A stretch of DNA of 64,000 bases from Methylophilus aquaticus (GCF_030769565.1 NZ_JAVCAP010000011.1:58570-122569); one strand, 5' to 3'. Shown: positions 35,777-45,546, counted from the stretch's first letter. Program-made: numbers and translations. Notes: generated by a model not told the origin, from the sequence alone.

Positions 35777-36166
35777 TTACATGAGCAACGGCGCAACAAA
35801 TGCAAAAAAACTGCCAATCAAAAACACGGCCACTGAGAACCCGTAAATCCACAGGCTTTGGCGACGCGTTTGCATGCATAGCCGTGCCAGTTGTGCATCC
35901 CCAGGACAAGGCAATCTCCGCGCCCGCCATTGCATGCTGCCGGCCAGCAGCAGCATGACACCCGCCACCCCAAACACCAGTGGCTTATGTTCGCTTACCC
36001 AGATCAGTTGCGGAAAGTGGCTGATCAGGCTGGTCAAGGTCGCGACCGAGCCAATCGCCACCAGCGTCGCCGGAAGTGCGCAGCAGATCAGTGTAGACCC
36101 GCTGGTGAACAGCGACAGCAGGTTCAACTGTTTCGTAGTCCGCAAATGATTAATTTCCGCCGCCAT
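35777..36166 (-). CDS. MerT-like membrane transport protein
   Basis: The 129-residue inner-membrane protein has three to four hydrophobic segments. The first contains a Cys-Cys pair (STLICCALPATLVAIGS), like MerT, which passes mercuric ions from periplasm to cytoplasm. A further Cys pair lies in the loop (LPCPGDAQLARLC). Its ATG overlaps the stop of the MerP-like gene as TGATG, so translation is coupled; a GTG one codon upstream is possible. No merA reductase or merR is nearby, so the metal may not be mercury. Confidence 0.7.
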   Translation of the reverse strand: MAAEINHLRTTKQLNLLSLFTSGSTLICCALPATLVAIGSVATLTSLISHFPQLIWVSEHKPLVFGVAGVMLLLAGSMQWRARRLPCPGDAQLARLCMQTRRQSLWIYGFSVAVFLIGSFFAFVAPLLM

Positions 36167-36507
36167 CACTTGCTACCAGCCTTCTCTGCGCTGGCCACTT
36201 CGGCCTGGATGACTTCTACGGTCTGGTTGACACGTTCCAGCTTGCCAACCGAATAACCGGCATCCTGGATCACCTTGCTGAAGGCATCATTGGAAACATC
36301 CTGCCCGTCTTTCAACTGCAACGCCACCACGCGGCTCTTGAGGTCGACAAAGGCGGCTTGCTTTTGTGGCAAGGCATTGAGCTTTTTCTCTATGCCTTTG
36401 GCACAAAATGCGCACACCATGCCATTCACTTCAGCCTTGATCGTGGTCACGGCAAAGGCCGCAGGGGCCATGGCAGAAAGCATCAAAGTCACTAATAATT
36501 TTTTCAT
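36166..36507 (-). CDS. MerP-like periplasmic heavy-metal-binding protein
   Basis: A signal peptide (to AAFA, about residue 19) precedes a heavy-metal-associated domain with the metal-binding GMVCAFC motif (Cys-x-x-Cys) and the usual IEKKLNALP helix. An unusual acidic and alanine-rich C-terminal tail of about 20 residues follows. The ATG at 36507 (113 residues) has AAGGA upstream and gives a clean signal peptide. It would hand metal to the MerT-like protein with which its stop codon overlaps. Copper and mercury are both possible. Confidence 0.78.
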   Translation of the reverse strand: MKKLLVTLMLSAMAPAAFAVTTIKAEVNGMVCAFCAKGIEKKLNALPQKQAAFVDLKSRVVALQLKDGQDVSNDAFSKVIQDAGYSVGKLERVNQTVEVIQAEVASAEKAGSK

Positions 36508-36536
36508 TGCAATATCCTTTTTAAAAATCAAATGGG

Positions 36537-37193
36537 TTAAAACACAAACATTGCATTCAGGCGCGGCGCAAAGCCTTCACCCTGCCATGGATTGGTCACA
36601 CCGAATTCAAGAAAATAGTTTTTGTTGATCAGCCGCAGCGCCGGGGTGAGTTGCAGCGAGGGATCGTTGTTACGCATGGTTTTGGCCTCCAGCACAAACC
36701 ACGGCTGCGTCTGGTCAAAGCCGGCTTCATAAAATGAAAACCCGGCCTGCACCGCGGCAGTGTCGAAGTTCATATTGGGGGCACGGATCATGCGCGCCTT
36801 GGCCAGGAAATACAGCCGGGTGGATTCGACATCAAACTGCAGGCTGGGCGTGTAAGCGAAGCCATTGTACTGGCCGCGTGCCTCCCCGACACTGCCATTA
36901 AACCAGACATTAGCCTGGGCAGATGGCAGGTTCCAGCGTTTAATAATCCCGGTGTAGTTGATACCCGAAATGGTCGTGGATTGCTCGCCTTTACCCGACA
37001 TGCGCATTTGTTCAACGCCAATGGCATGCCCAAAAGTGGGCGAGTAATTCAACATCCATTCCTGATTGTAGCGACCGATTTCGGTCATGAGCATGGCGCT
37101 GTCCTCAAACCCCATCAGTGCCGCCGCGTGAGCTGGCAAAATGATCTGGCTTAGCAGGAAGGCGCCATAGGCAACATAACGTTGCTTAAACAT
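36537..37193 (-). CDS. Outer-membrane beta-barrel-like protein of the metal cluster
   Basis: The 218-residue protein has a signal peptide (to PAHA), alternating polar and hydrophobic strands, many aromatic residues and a terminal phenylalanine (NAMFVF), as in small outer-membrane barrels. I do not know the family. The ATG at 37193 follows GGAGG. It is 29 bases upstream of the MerP-like gene and in the same operon, so a role in metal passage or sensing across the outer membrane is possible but inferred. Confidence 0.65.
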   Translation of the reverse strand: MFKQRYVAYGAFLLSQIILPAHAAALMGFEDSAMLMTEIGRYNQEWMLNYSPTFGHAIGVEQMRMSGKGEQSTTISGINYTGIIKRWNLPSAQANVWFNGSVGEARGQYNGFAYTPSLQFDVESTRLYFLAKARMIRAPNMNFDTAAVQAGFSFYEAGFDQTQPWFVLEAKTMRNNDPSLQLTPALRLINKNYFLEFGVTNPWQGEGFAPRLNAMFVF

Positions 37194-37250
37194 ATAGCCT
37201 CCATATTCAAAATGCAAAAACGCTAAAACTGGACGGATTCGTCCTGGGCG

Positions 37251-37631
37251 TTAAGCGAATATGGGGGGCTTGATGGCAGGCGGGTAAGTTTGCGAATGCA
37301 CTGGATCAGCCTCAAACAAAGGGGCCGCGTGCGATTGTGCAAAGAGGGAAACAGCAGGAAACGCTTCGAGATGGGCAACACCCGTGCTGACCATACAAAA
37401 ACCACATACACTGCATTTATGAGGTGACTGCTGATCGGCCTCGGGGGCGCCAGACGCGTGCGCATCTGTCATATGATGGCAAGGCATGGCCTCAACCTGA
37501 GATTGCAGCGCAGGAGATATTGGCAAGGCAACTGTCTGATCAGCCAACATCATCTGTAATGACATGCCGTTAGCGGCCATGACAAAGCACGGCAACCAGC
37601 AGATCAGGAACATACACAGATATTTACGCAT
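37251..37631 (-). CDS. Secreted His/Cys-rich protein (DUF2946/CopL-like)
   Basis: The 126-residue product starts with a signal peptide (MRKYLCMFLICWLPCFVMA). It then carries clustered metal ligands: MPCHHMTDAH and HKCSVCGFCM. This pattern resembles DUF2946 and CopL-type proteins linked to copper resistance. The ATG at 37631 has no good ribosome site; an in-frame TTG 36 bases upstream is an alternative. It is the first gene of a four-gene unit ending with MerP- and MerT-like proteins, which supports a role in metal handling. Confidence 0.6.
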   Translation of the reverse strand: MRKYLCMFLICWLPCFVMAANGMSLQMMLADQTVALPISPALQSQVEAMPCHHMTDAHASGAPEADQQSPHKCSVCGFCMVSTGVAHLEAFPAVSLFAQSHAAPLFEADPVHSQTYPPAIKPPIFA

Positions 37632-37739
37632 ATCGGCTAGGATAAGGCCAACCCGCAATAAGTTCAAGGCGTGTGCACCTTGATGCTTAACTTTATGCTC
37701 CAGGATGATGTTGAGCGGTGCTGATTGGCAGATAGGCTT

Positions 37740-38222
37740 TTATGCGTAGCGGATATCGATAATTTCATATTCGGTTTCTGCACCGGGGGTCACCACGCGG
37801 ATGCTATCCCCGAGATTTTTGCCCAACAAGGCCTTGGCCATGGGGGAAATCCATGAAATATAGCCTTGCGTTGGATCCAGCTCATCCTGGCCGACAATCC
37901 GGATATGCAGCTCGCTGTCATCCCCCAGGTTGAACAGCGTGACCCAGGCACCAAAATAGACTTTTTCTGTATTGGTTTGCGTGTGGCTATAGACAATTTC
38001 AGCGGACTCCATACGCTTGGTCAGAAAGCGAATACGCCCGTCAATCTGGCGCAGGCGTTTTTTGCCGTAGATATAATCGCCATTTTCACTGCGGTCACCA
38101 TTACCGGCCGCCCAACTCACCACACGCACTACCTCTGGCCTATCCACCTTGATCAAATATTGAAACTCTTTTTCCAGCGCAGCATAGCCTTCGGGGGTAA
38201 TGTAGTTCTTAATATCGGCCAT
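37740..38222 (-). CDS. greB: Transcription elongation factor GreB
   Basis: GreB enters the RNA polymerase secondary channel and stimulates cleavage of backtracked transcripts. The 160-residue protein has the N-terminal coiled coil with NGDRSENGDYIYGKKRLRQID, whose acidic tip residues act at the active site and whose wording marks GreB rather than GreA. The C-terminal globular domain contains ISWISPMAKALLGKNLGD. Its ATG overlaps the stop of the upstream gene by one base (TGATG). Confidence 0.93.
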   Translation of the reverse strand: MADIKNYITPEGYAALEKEFQYLIKVDRPEVVRVVSWAAGNGDRSENGDYIYGKKRLRQIDGRIRFLTKRMESAEIVYSHTQTNTEKVYFGAWVTLFNLGDDSELHIRIVGQDELDPTQGYISWISPMAKALLGKNLGDSIRVVTPGAETEYEIIDIRYA

Positions 38223-38590
38223 CAGTCTTCTTTAACTTCTTCAACGTCATACACATAATGGCTGGTCTCACCAAAACAACTGGAAGGCACCCCCTTGTGC
38301 TCCTTGTACAGCAAGCGCACCCGGTCACCTGCAATGCCGTTAATCTTGGCAATCACGGCATCATCATGCACCGTAAAATAGAACTTCTCGGCTTGTGTCC
38401 CCGGCACCGTCACCAGCACCAGTTCGCCTTCCCAGGTTTTGCATACCCAGCCTTTGTTGGAAAGCTTTTGTACATAGCCAATCCGCTCCCCGGAAGAATA
38501 CACCCAGGTCAGGCTGGCCCAGGTATAAAGGGCAAGCAGTGCCACTGGCAACACGATCAACCAGAACAACCCTTTTAAAAATCTCCCCAT
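38222..38590 (-). CDS. Hypothetical membrane-anchored protein upstream of greB
   Basis: The 122-residue protein has one N-terminal membrane helix (about 7-30) followed by a soluble domain with GERIGYVQKLSNKGWVCKTWEGEL and a charged tail. It is a conserved small protein whose function I do not know. Its stop overlaps the greB start, so the two are co-translated. Confidence 0.7.
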   Translation of the reverse strand: MGRFLKGLFWLIVLPVALLALYTWASLTWVYSSGERIGYVQKLSNKGWVCKTWEGELVLVTVPGTQAEKFYFTVHDDAVIAKINGIAGDRVRLLYKEHKGVPSSCFGETSHYVYDVEEVKED

Positions 38591-38687
38591 ACCCTGTGCC
38601 TTCTTTCTCTCTCATCATTTTTATCGTGCATGCGATACATTATCTTATAAAATAGCCACTCGGTTAACTATCTCCTCACAACGCTGC

Positions 38688-41432
38688 ATGTCGATTGCTT
38701 CTGATACCTCGCATCCACACACGGTCACGCTCTGTGCCTCGCCACGGCTGGCACAGGGCATACGCCAGTGGCGGCAGGCAGAATACCAGCGTCAAGGGCT
38801 GGCACAATGGCAATCCCCACAGGTGTATCCGCTACAGACATGGCTGGACCAGACCATAGAGCAAGCGATTTTATGCGGCCAGATTCCCTGCGAACTGGCC
38901 CCTGCGGGTGTGCTGGACAATACACAGGAAGCCTTGCTTTGGCAGCAGGCCATCAGCCAGAGCCTGCAGCGCCATGAAGCTGCGGAGTTGTTTAATACCA
39001 GCGGGCTGGCCAGCGCGGCGATGGAGGCCAATCGCTACGTCATCGAATGGAACATCAGCCTCGACATGGCGGACACCAGTGAGGAAACACGGCAGTTTCT
39101 GCGCTGGCGACAACAATTTCAGCAATTGTGCAAACAAAGTGGCATGCTGGAAAGTGTGCGTTACCATGCCTGGCAACTCGAACAGCTGGCACAATCCACG
39201 TTGCCATTGCCTGGTCATATCGAACTGGCAGGGTTTGACCGCATCAACCCGCACTTGCAACGCCTGCTCCAGCTGCTCATTGACCGTGGTGTGCAGGTCA
39301 GCCATATGCAGCCTCAGGTAGAGACTGTCAGCACTGTGCGCATGGCTTACAGCGATGGCCTGGCAGAATGCCGCGCCGCGGTGGGCTGGGCCCAGCAGCA
39401 ACTGGCAGACAACCCGGCAGCAAGGCTGGCGATAGTGGTGCCGGCACTGGATACATGGCGCGCCACCTTGGCCAACTTGCTGGATGACTGCCTGCATCCG
39501 GAGACACTGGATCCGGCGCAGGCGGAGCTGCCTCGCTGCTACGAGTTTTCGCTGGGCTTGCCACTGCACCGCTGGCCCATGGTAGACACAGCCTTACGCT
39601 TGTTACGGCTAGTCTTTCAACCCGGCGCGCTGGCGCAAACCGAACTGTCCGCATTGCTGGGAGATATTTACTGGTCGCAAGCCTTGCAGGAAAACCATCT
39701 CCGTGCGCAGTTGGATGCCGAAATGCGTTCCCAGTTACCGCTGAGCGTGCATGGCCATACCTTTGCACGCTTTGTCAGTCGCAAGCAAGAGGCTCCGCAT
39801 GCCATCCCCTGCCCGCACTTGCAGGCAGACGTGCAGGCGCTGTTTGCACAAGCCAAACAAGCGCCCCGCAAACAACTGCCTTCCGTCTGGGCAACCACAT
39901 TTGAACACTGCTTGCAGGCCACCCATTGGCCCGGTGAACGCAGCCTGTCCAGTACCGAGTTTCAATGCAGTGAATCATTTTCTCGTGTGCTGGCGCAACT
40001 GGCCGCACTGGATACCTTGCTGGGGCCAATCGCCGCCATGCCAGCCTTGCAACAATTGACGCAGTTGTGTCAGGCACAAATTTTTCAGCCACAAACAGTC
40101 GTCCAGCCCAATATTGTCGTCATGGGCATGCTCGAAGCCGCCGCCCACCCGCTGGACGGGGTATGGGTGATGGGCATGAATGACCATGTATGGCCACCTC
40201 TCTCGCGTACCAATGCACTGCTCCCGGCCGAGTTGCAACGCAAGGCGGGCACGCCCAATGCGAGCAGTGATGTGCAAATGGCCTTTGCCAGCCAGATTCA
40301 CCAGCGCTTGCGCCGCTCGGCCAAGCAAGTGGTTTTTTCGTATGCCACCCTCGAAGGTGACCGCCTGTTACGTATGAGCCCCTTGCTGAACGGGATTGAA
40401 GAGTACCCGCCACTGCCCACCTTACATACACTGGCAGAAACGCTTGCACAACACAGCACACAGGACTGGCAATGGCTGGATGATCAGCATGCGCCGCCTG
40501 TGGAAGAAGGTGAGCATGTCAGCGGCGGCACAGGTCTGCTCAGGGCGCAAGCCATTTGTCCGGCCTGGGCCTTTTACCAGTACAGGCTCAAGGCACGCAA
40601 GCTGGAGGCGCCTAAAAACGGCCTGGATGCCATGGAACGCGGCGACTTGATCCATCAGGTGCTGGCGGCATTCTGGTCACAAACACCGGCTGTCACTTGG
40701 GCCAGTGTCTCGCCCGAGGACCTGAAAACGCAACTTGAGCAGATCGCAAGCACCGTGATGGCCGAGTTTAACAGCGCGTTTGCCCAACCTTTTTCGGCCG
40801 TATTTTGCCTGTTGGAAGCCGAGCGCCTGAGCAAGCTGGCACTGACCTGGCTATGGGAAGTCGAGCGCGAACGGCCGCAAGCCTATACCGCGACCCTGAT
40901 TGAAAAAGAATTCAAGCTGCTGATTGAAGGCATACAAGTCAAGCTGGTGATAGACCGGGTGGATACGCTGGACGATGGCCGACTGGTGGTGATTGACTAT
41001 AAAACCGGCAGTGCGCCCGACTTTAAAAACTGGGCCAGCGCACAAATTACCGAACCCCAACTGCCGATTTATGCTGCATTCTTGTTACAGGAAGCCGACA
41101 TTGCGGCGGTCTGCTTTGGCAAGGTGCGCTTGACCGATGGCGGTTTTTCCGGCGTCGCCGCCGGAGAAGACATACTGCCCGGCGTTAAAGCCTACAATGC
41201 CGAGAAAAATAACGTTTTTCCTCCCGAGCAGTTTCCCGACTGGCCATCACTGCTTAACCATTGGCGGCACACCATCACCCGCACCGCGCAATCACTCAAA
41301 ACTGGCGAAGCGGGTGTCGTGTTCACCTCGGAAAAAGACCTCGCCTACTGCGATGTACTGCCCCTGCTCAGGTTGCCTGAACGGCAATTACAGTTTGAAC
41401 ATCTGCAATCAGGAGCGCAGGCATGCGTTTAG
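38688..41432 (+). CDS. AddB-like PD-(D/E)XK nuclease, DNA repair
   Basis: This 914-residue protein resembles the betaproteobacterial 'probable DNA repair protein' partner of an AddA-like helicase. A degenerate helicase region fills most of it. The C-terminal nuclease domain has GDLIHQVL (His), KLVIDRVDTL (Asp), VVIDYKTG (Asp-x-Lys) and QLPIYAAF, so the active site looks intact. It overlaps the helicase gene by ten bases, implying a complex that processes double-strand ends like RecBCD or AddAB. The C-terminal segment where relatives have clustered iron-sulfur cysteines keeps only one (LAYCDVLPLLRL). Confidence 0.82.
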   Translation: MSIASDTSHPHTVTLCASPRLAQGIRQWRQAEYQRQGLAQWQSPQVYPLQTWLDQTIEQAILCGQIPCELAPAGVLDNTQEALLWQQAISQSLQRHEAAELFNTSGLASAAMEANRYVIEWNISLDMADTSEETRQFLRWRQQFQQLCKQSGMLESVRYHAWQLEQLAQSTLPLPGHIELAGFDRINPHLQRLLQLLIDRGVQVSHMQPQVETVSTVRMAYSDGLAECRAAVGWAQQQLADNPAARLAIVVPALDTWRATLANLLDDCLHPETLDPAQAELPRCYEFSLGLPLHRWPMVDTALRLLRLVFQPGALAQTELSALLGDIYWSQALQENHLRAQLDAEMRSQLPLSVHGHTFARFVSRKQEAPHAIPCPHLQADVQALFAQAKQAPRKQLPSVWATTFEHCLQATHWPGERSLSSTEFQCSESFSRVLAQLAALDTLLGPIAAMPALQQLTQLCQAQIFQPQTVVQPNIVVMGMLEAAAHPLDGVWVMGMNDHVWPPLSRTNALLPAELQRKAGTPNASSDVQMAFASQIHQRLRRSAKQVVFSYATLEGDRLLRMSPLLNGIEEYPPLPTLHTLAETLAQHSTQDWQWLDDQHAPPVEEGEHVSGGTGLLRAQAICPAWAFYQYRLKARKLEAPKNGLDAMERGDLIHQVLAAFWSQTPAVTWASVSPEDLKTQLEQIASTVMAEFNSAFAQPFSAVFCLLEAERLSKLALTWLWEVERERPQAYTATLIEKEFKLLIEGIQVKLVIDRVDTLDDGRLVVIDYKTGSAPDFKNWASAQITEPQLPIYAAFLLQEADIAAVCFGKVRLTDGGFSGVAAGEDILPGVKAYNAEKNNVFPPEQFPDWPSLLNHWRHTITRTAQSLKTGEAGVVFTSEKDLAYCDVLPLLRLPERQLQFEHLQSGAQACV

Positions 41433-44400
41433 TGATGCAAGAAGCTGATCAGGCGCTGGCACAAGCGCTGGCTGCCGACGCACACAATCGCCAGCATGCG
41501 CTGGCGCTCGAGTCATTTATTGTCGAAGCTCCGGCGGGCGCCGGTAAAACCGAGCTGTTGACGCAGCGCGTACTCAAGTTGCTGCAAACCGTGCAGGCGC
41601 CGGAAGAAATCATTGCGATTACCTTTACCAACAAAGCAGCTTCAGAAATGCGGGCGCGGATTCTGGACAGTTTGCAGCTGGCGGCCAAAGGCGTCATGCC
41701 GCCCCAGCCGCACAAGCAAATCACCTTTACCCTTGGGCAGGCAGCCTTGCAACGCTCGGCCGAGCTGGGTTGGCATTTACTCGAAGCCCCTGCCCGGTTA
41801 CGCATTTATACTATCGATTCGCTGTGCGCCAATCTGGCGCGGCAAATGCCTTTGCTCAGCCGCTTTGGCACGCAACCAGCGGTGACTGAAGATGCCTGGT
41901 TTTATTATCGCGAGGCGGCCAGCCAAGCGATACAGGCGATGGAAGATGACACGCACGGACCCGCCATTCAGCAGGTGTTGCGTTATGTGGATAATGACCA
42001 GATACGACTGGAATCGCTGCTGCAAGCCATGCTGGCTAAACGCGAACAATGGTTGCATCTGAGCCAGTATGGTGCTGATGACGAGAACGCGGAGATTAGC
42101 CAGGCATTGACCACACTGGTCGAAGCAGAACTGGCAGAAGTGTTGCAGGTGATGCCTGCCCGTCGTCAGCAAGCCTTGATGCCGATTGCCCGCTATGCCG
42201 CGAGCCAGCTACCCGCAGAGCATCCGCTGGCGCGCTTGCTGGATTGGCAGGTGCCGCTGGCCGCCAATATCCATGACCTACCGGCCTGGCAAGCGCTGGC
42301 AGAACTCCTCCTCACCGGCACCGGTGGCTTGCGCAAGCGGCTGGATAAAAACATGGGCCTGGCCGCGACCGATGAAGCAAAGCCCTACAAAGAGGCCTTG
42401 ACTGAGATATTGCAGGCACTGGAGCAGGAAGGGGCTGAATCCACTGTCGCGCGTTTACGCAAACTGCCTGCTGGCGGCCAGGATCCGGAAGGCATCATCA
42501 TCGCGCTGACGCAATTGCTGCACATTGCGGTGGCTCAACTCTGGCTGTGTTTTCAGCAACAGCACGAAGTGGATTTTGTTGAAATTTCACAGCGCGCCCT
42601 GCAGGCATTGCAAGCCCATGACGGCAGTTCTACAGAGCTGGCGATGCGGCTCGATTATCGTATCCAGCATTTGCTGGTGGACGAGTTTCAGGATACCAGC
42701 CCCACCCAGATTGCATTATTACGTGCGTTGACGCAAGGCTGGCAAGCGGGTGACGGCCGCACTCTGTTTGCCGTGGGCGATCCCATGCAATCGATTTACC
42801 GCTTTCGCAAAGCCAATGTCGGCCTGTTTTTGCAAGTGGCGCAACATGGCATTGGCGATATCGCACTCACGCCGCTCAAGCTATGGCGCAATAACCGCTC
42901 CTGCCCGCCAGTCGTCGCGTGGATTAACCAGACTTTTAAAGGCATGCTGCCCCCGACTGACAATCCGCAACAGGGCGCGATTCGTTACCGCCCGTTTGTG
43001 GCCACGCGCGCAGACCACGCAGGTGCTGGCGTGACCGTGCATCCGCTGCTGGTGCCAGTTGAAAGCGATGAAGAAGCTGACAGTACGGATATCCGCCATA
43101 TTGAGGCTGAACGCATTATTCAGATTATCCACGACACCCGTGCTGCAAAGCCGGAGGCCACCATCGCCGTGCTGGTGCGCGCGCGGCGGCATTTGCATGC
43201 CCTGGTGGGTGAAATGCGACGCAATCACGCAGGCTTAAGCTTTCAGGCCGTTGAAATTGAAGAGCTGGCCAATCGCCAGATTGTGCAAGACCTGCTTAGC
43301 CTGACCCACGCCCTGCACCAATTGGCAGACCGCGTACACTGGCTGGCGCTGTTGCGCGCGCCCTGGTGCGGGCTGACCCTGGCTGACCTGCATGCCTTGA
43401 TCGGCAACGACAGCCAGCGCACTGTACTGGCGCTGCTGCAAGACGAACAACGCTTGACCATGCTGAGTAGTGATGGCCAACAACGCGCCCGCCATCTGCG
43501 CGAGGTGATGCATAGCGCCCTCGCCTTGCGCGGACGCGCGACGTTGAGCCGCTGGATCCACAATACATGGCTGCGGCTGGGCGGCGCCAGCTGCTTATGG
43601 GATGCAAACGATGTACAAGATGTCCAGGCCTTTTTTGCCCGGATTGAAGCACTGAGCCAACACGACCAGTTCAGCCCGGAGGCACTGGCGGACGATGTGC
43701 AGAAACTGTACGCGGCACCCGACGCCAACGCAGACACCCGGCTGCAGTTCATGACCATCCACAAATCCAAAGGGCTGGAGTTTGACACCGTGATTTTGCC
43801 CGGGCTGGATGGTGGCAATCCGCCCGATGACCCCAGGCTGGTGATTTGGGAAGAGGTTCCCCTGCCGGATGGCCGCATGGCGCTGGCGGCGGCGCCCTGG
43901 TTACCCACCGCCAGAAAACGGCAGTTGGCCGGTGTGAGCGCCTACGACTATCTAAACGACCTCGACAAAACCCGCGCTGCCTACGAGGATGCCCGCGTGC
44001 TGTATGTGGCGGCAACACGGGCGGAGCGTCATTTGCACTTGCTGGGAGCTGCCAAACCGGATAAAAGCGGCGCACCACAACCACGCAAGGGCAGCTTTTT
44101 GCATTTGCTGTGGCCCAGCATCGTGTCACAGTTTACTGCGGAGCACGACATTGTCGCGCGCTATCCGCGCAGCACACAACAAAGCGACATTGCCAGCTTT
44201 GTGCCAAAATTGATCCGCCTGCAAAACCCCGCCATACCGGCAAGGCTACAAGTAAATACAGCTATTCAATCGATGGTCAACCCTCGTCAGGCAAGCGACG
44301 CCGACAGCCAATCAAGCGTGTTGCAGCGTGCACTGGAGGCGGATATCGGCACACTGACACACATGTATCTGCAACTCATTGCGGAACAAGGGTTGGCACA

Positions 44401-44875
44401 CTGGGAAACACACATAGCCACGCAATTTAAAGCATTGCAGGCCGCCATCCAACGCTGGTTCAGGCAACGAGGCTATCAGGAGGCCGAACAGCACGCCGCA
44501 AGCAGCCGTGTCACTGCCCTGCTGACAACCACGCTGCTCTCAGCAGATGGTTTGTGGGCATTGCAGCCACATGTACACGCAGCGTCAGAACTGGCGATTG
44601 ACAGCTTGACGGCCCCTTTGAGCCAAGGATTCGCCAGCAGTAAAAAAGTCATAGACCGGACCTTTGTCGCAGAAGGCACGCGCTGGATCATCGACTACAA
44701 GTCGATGCCAGTCACGACAAACGATGACCTGCCTGCAGTTGCCGCCCGCTTTGCGCCACAGCTAGCAGCCTATGCAACGCTGTTTGCGCATGAACACCTC
44801 CCCATCCGTACTGCCATTTTATTTTTAAATATCGGCACCCTGGTGCCACTTGACCACACACAGGAGCACTTATGA
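41423..44875 (+). CDS. AddA-like UvrD/RecB helicase-nuclease
   Basis: The 1150-residue protein is a superfamily 1A helicase with a C-terminal RecB-type nuclease. Motifs in order: APAGAGKTELL (I), ITFTNKAASEMR (Ia), LLVDEFQDTSPTQ (II), VGDPMQSIYRFRKA (III), TIHKSKGLEF (V) and LYVAATRAE (VI). The nuclease has GTLTHMYL, VIDRTF and WIIDYKS. With the upstream AddB-like protein it should unwind and resect double-strand breaks for RecA loading. Start and stop both overlap neighbours, so the three genes form one operon. Confidence 0.9.
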   Translation: MRLVMQEADQALAQALAADAHNRQHALALESFIVEAPAGAGKTELLTQRVLKLLQTVQAPEEIIAITFTNKAASEMRARILDSLQLAAKGVMPPQPHKQITFTLGQAALQRSAELGWHLLEAPARLRIYTIDSLCANLARQMPLLSRFGTQPAVTEDAWFYYREAASQAIQAMEDDTHGPAIQQVLRYVDNDQIRLESLLQAMLAKREQWLHLSQYGADDENAEISQALTTLVEAELAEVLQVMPARRQQALMPIARYAASQLPAEHPLARLLDWQVPLAANIHDLPAWQALAELLLTGTGGLRKRLDKNMGLAATDEAKPYKEALTEILQALEQEGAESTVARLRKLPAGGQDPEGIIIALTQLLHIAVAQLWLCFQQQHEVDFVEISQRALQALQAHDGSSTELAMRLDYRIQHLLVDEFQDTSPTQIALLRALTQGWQAGDGRTLFAVGDPMQSIYRFRKANVGLFLQVAQHGIGDIALTPLKLWRNNRSCPPVVAWINQTFKGMLPPTDNPQQGAIRYRPFVATRADHAGAGVTVHPLLVPVESDEEADSTDIRHIEAERIIQIIHDTRAAKPEATIAVLVRARRHLHALVGEMRRNHAGLSFQAVEIEELANRQIVQDLLSLTHALHQLADRVHWLALLRAPWCGLTLADLHALIGNDSQRTVLALLQDEQRLTMLSSDGQQRARHLREVMHSALALRGRATLSRWIHNTWLRLGGASCLWDANDVQDVQAFFARIEALSQHDQFSPEALADDVQKLYAAPDANADTRLQFMTIHKSKGLEFDTVILPGLDGGNPPDDPRLVIWEEVPLPDGRMALAAAPWLPTARKRQLAGVSAYDYLNDLDKTRAAYEDARVLYVAATRAERHLHLLGAAKPDKSGAPQPRKGSFLHLLWPSIVSQFTAEHDIVARYPRSTQQSDIASFVPKLIRLQNPAIPARLQVNTAIQSMVNPRQASDADSQSSVLQRALEADIGTLTHMYLQLIAEQGLAHWETHIATQFKALQAAIQRWFRQRGYQEAEQHAASSRVTALLTTTLLSADGLWALQPHVHAASELAIDSLTAPLSQGFASSKKVIDRTFVAEGTRWIIDYKSMPVTTNDDLPAVAARFAPQLAAYATLFAHEHLPIRTAILFLNIGTLVPLDHTQEHL

Positions 44876-45546
44876 TAAACAGCCACGTGATAGACAGTCA
44901 CGCCATCCTCGAAGCCTTTCAATTCCGCCATGCCTGCAAGGAGTTTGATGCCAGCAAAACTATCCCCGCAGATGAGTTTGAACTGATACTGGAAGCCGCC
45001 CGCCTTTCACCGAGTTCGTTCGGTTTTGAACCCTGGCACTTTATTGTGGTGCAAGACCCGGCACTGCGCGAAACATTGAAACAACACGCCTGGGGCGCCC
45101 CGCTCAAGCTGGATACCGCCAGCCATTTTGTCCTGTGCCTGGCCATGAAGTCACCGTTCCTCAATTACGACAGCCCTTACCTGCCCGCCTTTATGCAGGA
45201 GGTCCAGCAGCACTCCGAAGAGATGGTCAATATACGACTTGGTTTTTACAAACAGTTTCAGCAATCTGACTTTGACCTGACTGATGACCGCAAACTGTTC
45301 GACTGGGCCAGCAAGCAATGTTACCTGCCGCTGGCCAATATGATGACAGTGGCGGCCATGCGCGGTATCGATTCCTGCCCGATTGAAGGCTTCAAGCAAC
45401 AGGAAACTGAAAAGCTGCTGGCAGAAAAGTTTGATGTCAACCTGGGGGTCTATGGCCTGGCGTATATGGTGGCCTTTGGCTATCGCAAACACGACCCCAA
45501 ACCCAAAACCAGACGCTGGATGGATCAGGTGGTGACTTGGAAGTGA
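44872..45546 (+). CDS. FMN-dependent nitroreductase family NAD(P)H oxidoreductase
   Basis: The 224-residue protein has the nitroreductase fold: RHACKEFDASK and LSPSSFGFEPWHFIVV bind FMN, and YGLAYMVAFGYRKHD ends the domain. Such enzymes reduce nitroaromatics, quinones or dihydropteridine with NAD(P)H. It overlaps the helicase gene by four bases (ATGA), which is probably operon packing rather than a link to repair. Substrate unknown. Confidence 0.88.
   Translation: MINSHVIDSHAILEAFQFRHACKEFDASKTIPADEFELILEAARLSPSSFGFEPWHFIVVQDPALRETLKQHAWGAPLKLDTASHFVLCLAMKSPFLNYDSPYLPAFMQEVQQHSEEMVNIRLGFYKQFQQSDFDLTDDRKLFDWASKQCYLPLANMMTVAAMRGIDSCPIEGFKQQETEKLLAEKFDVNLGVYGLAYMVAFGYRKHDPKPKTRRWMDQVVTWK

Noticed and set aside
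35777..36507. MerT/MerP-like pair as a mercury resistance operon
   Set aside because: No merA, merR or merD is present, and the neighbours are an outer-membrane protein and a DUF2946-like protein, which fits general soft-metal handling better.
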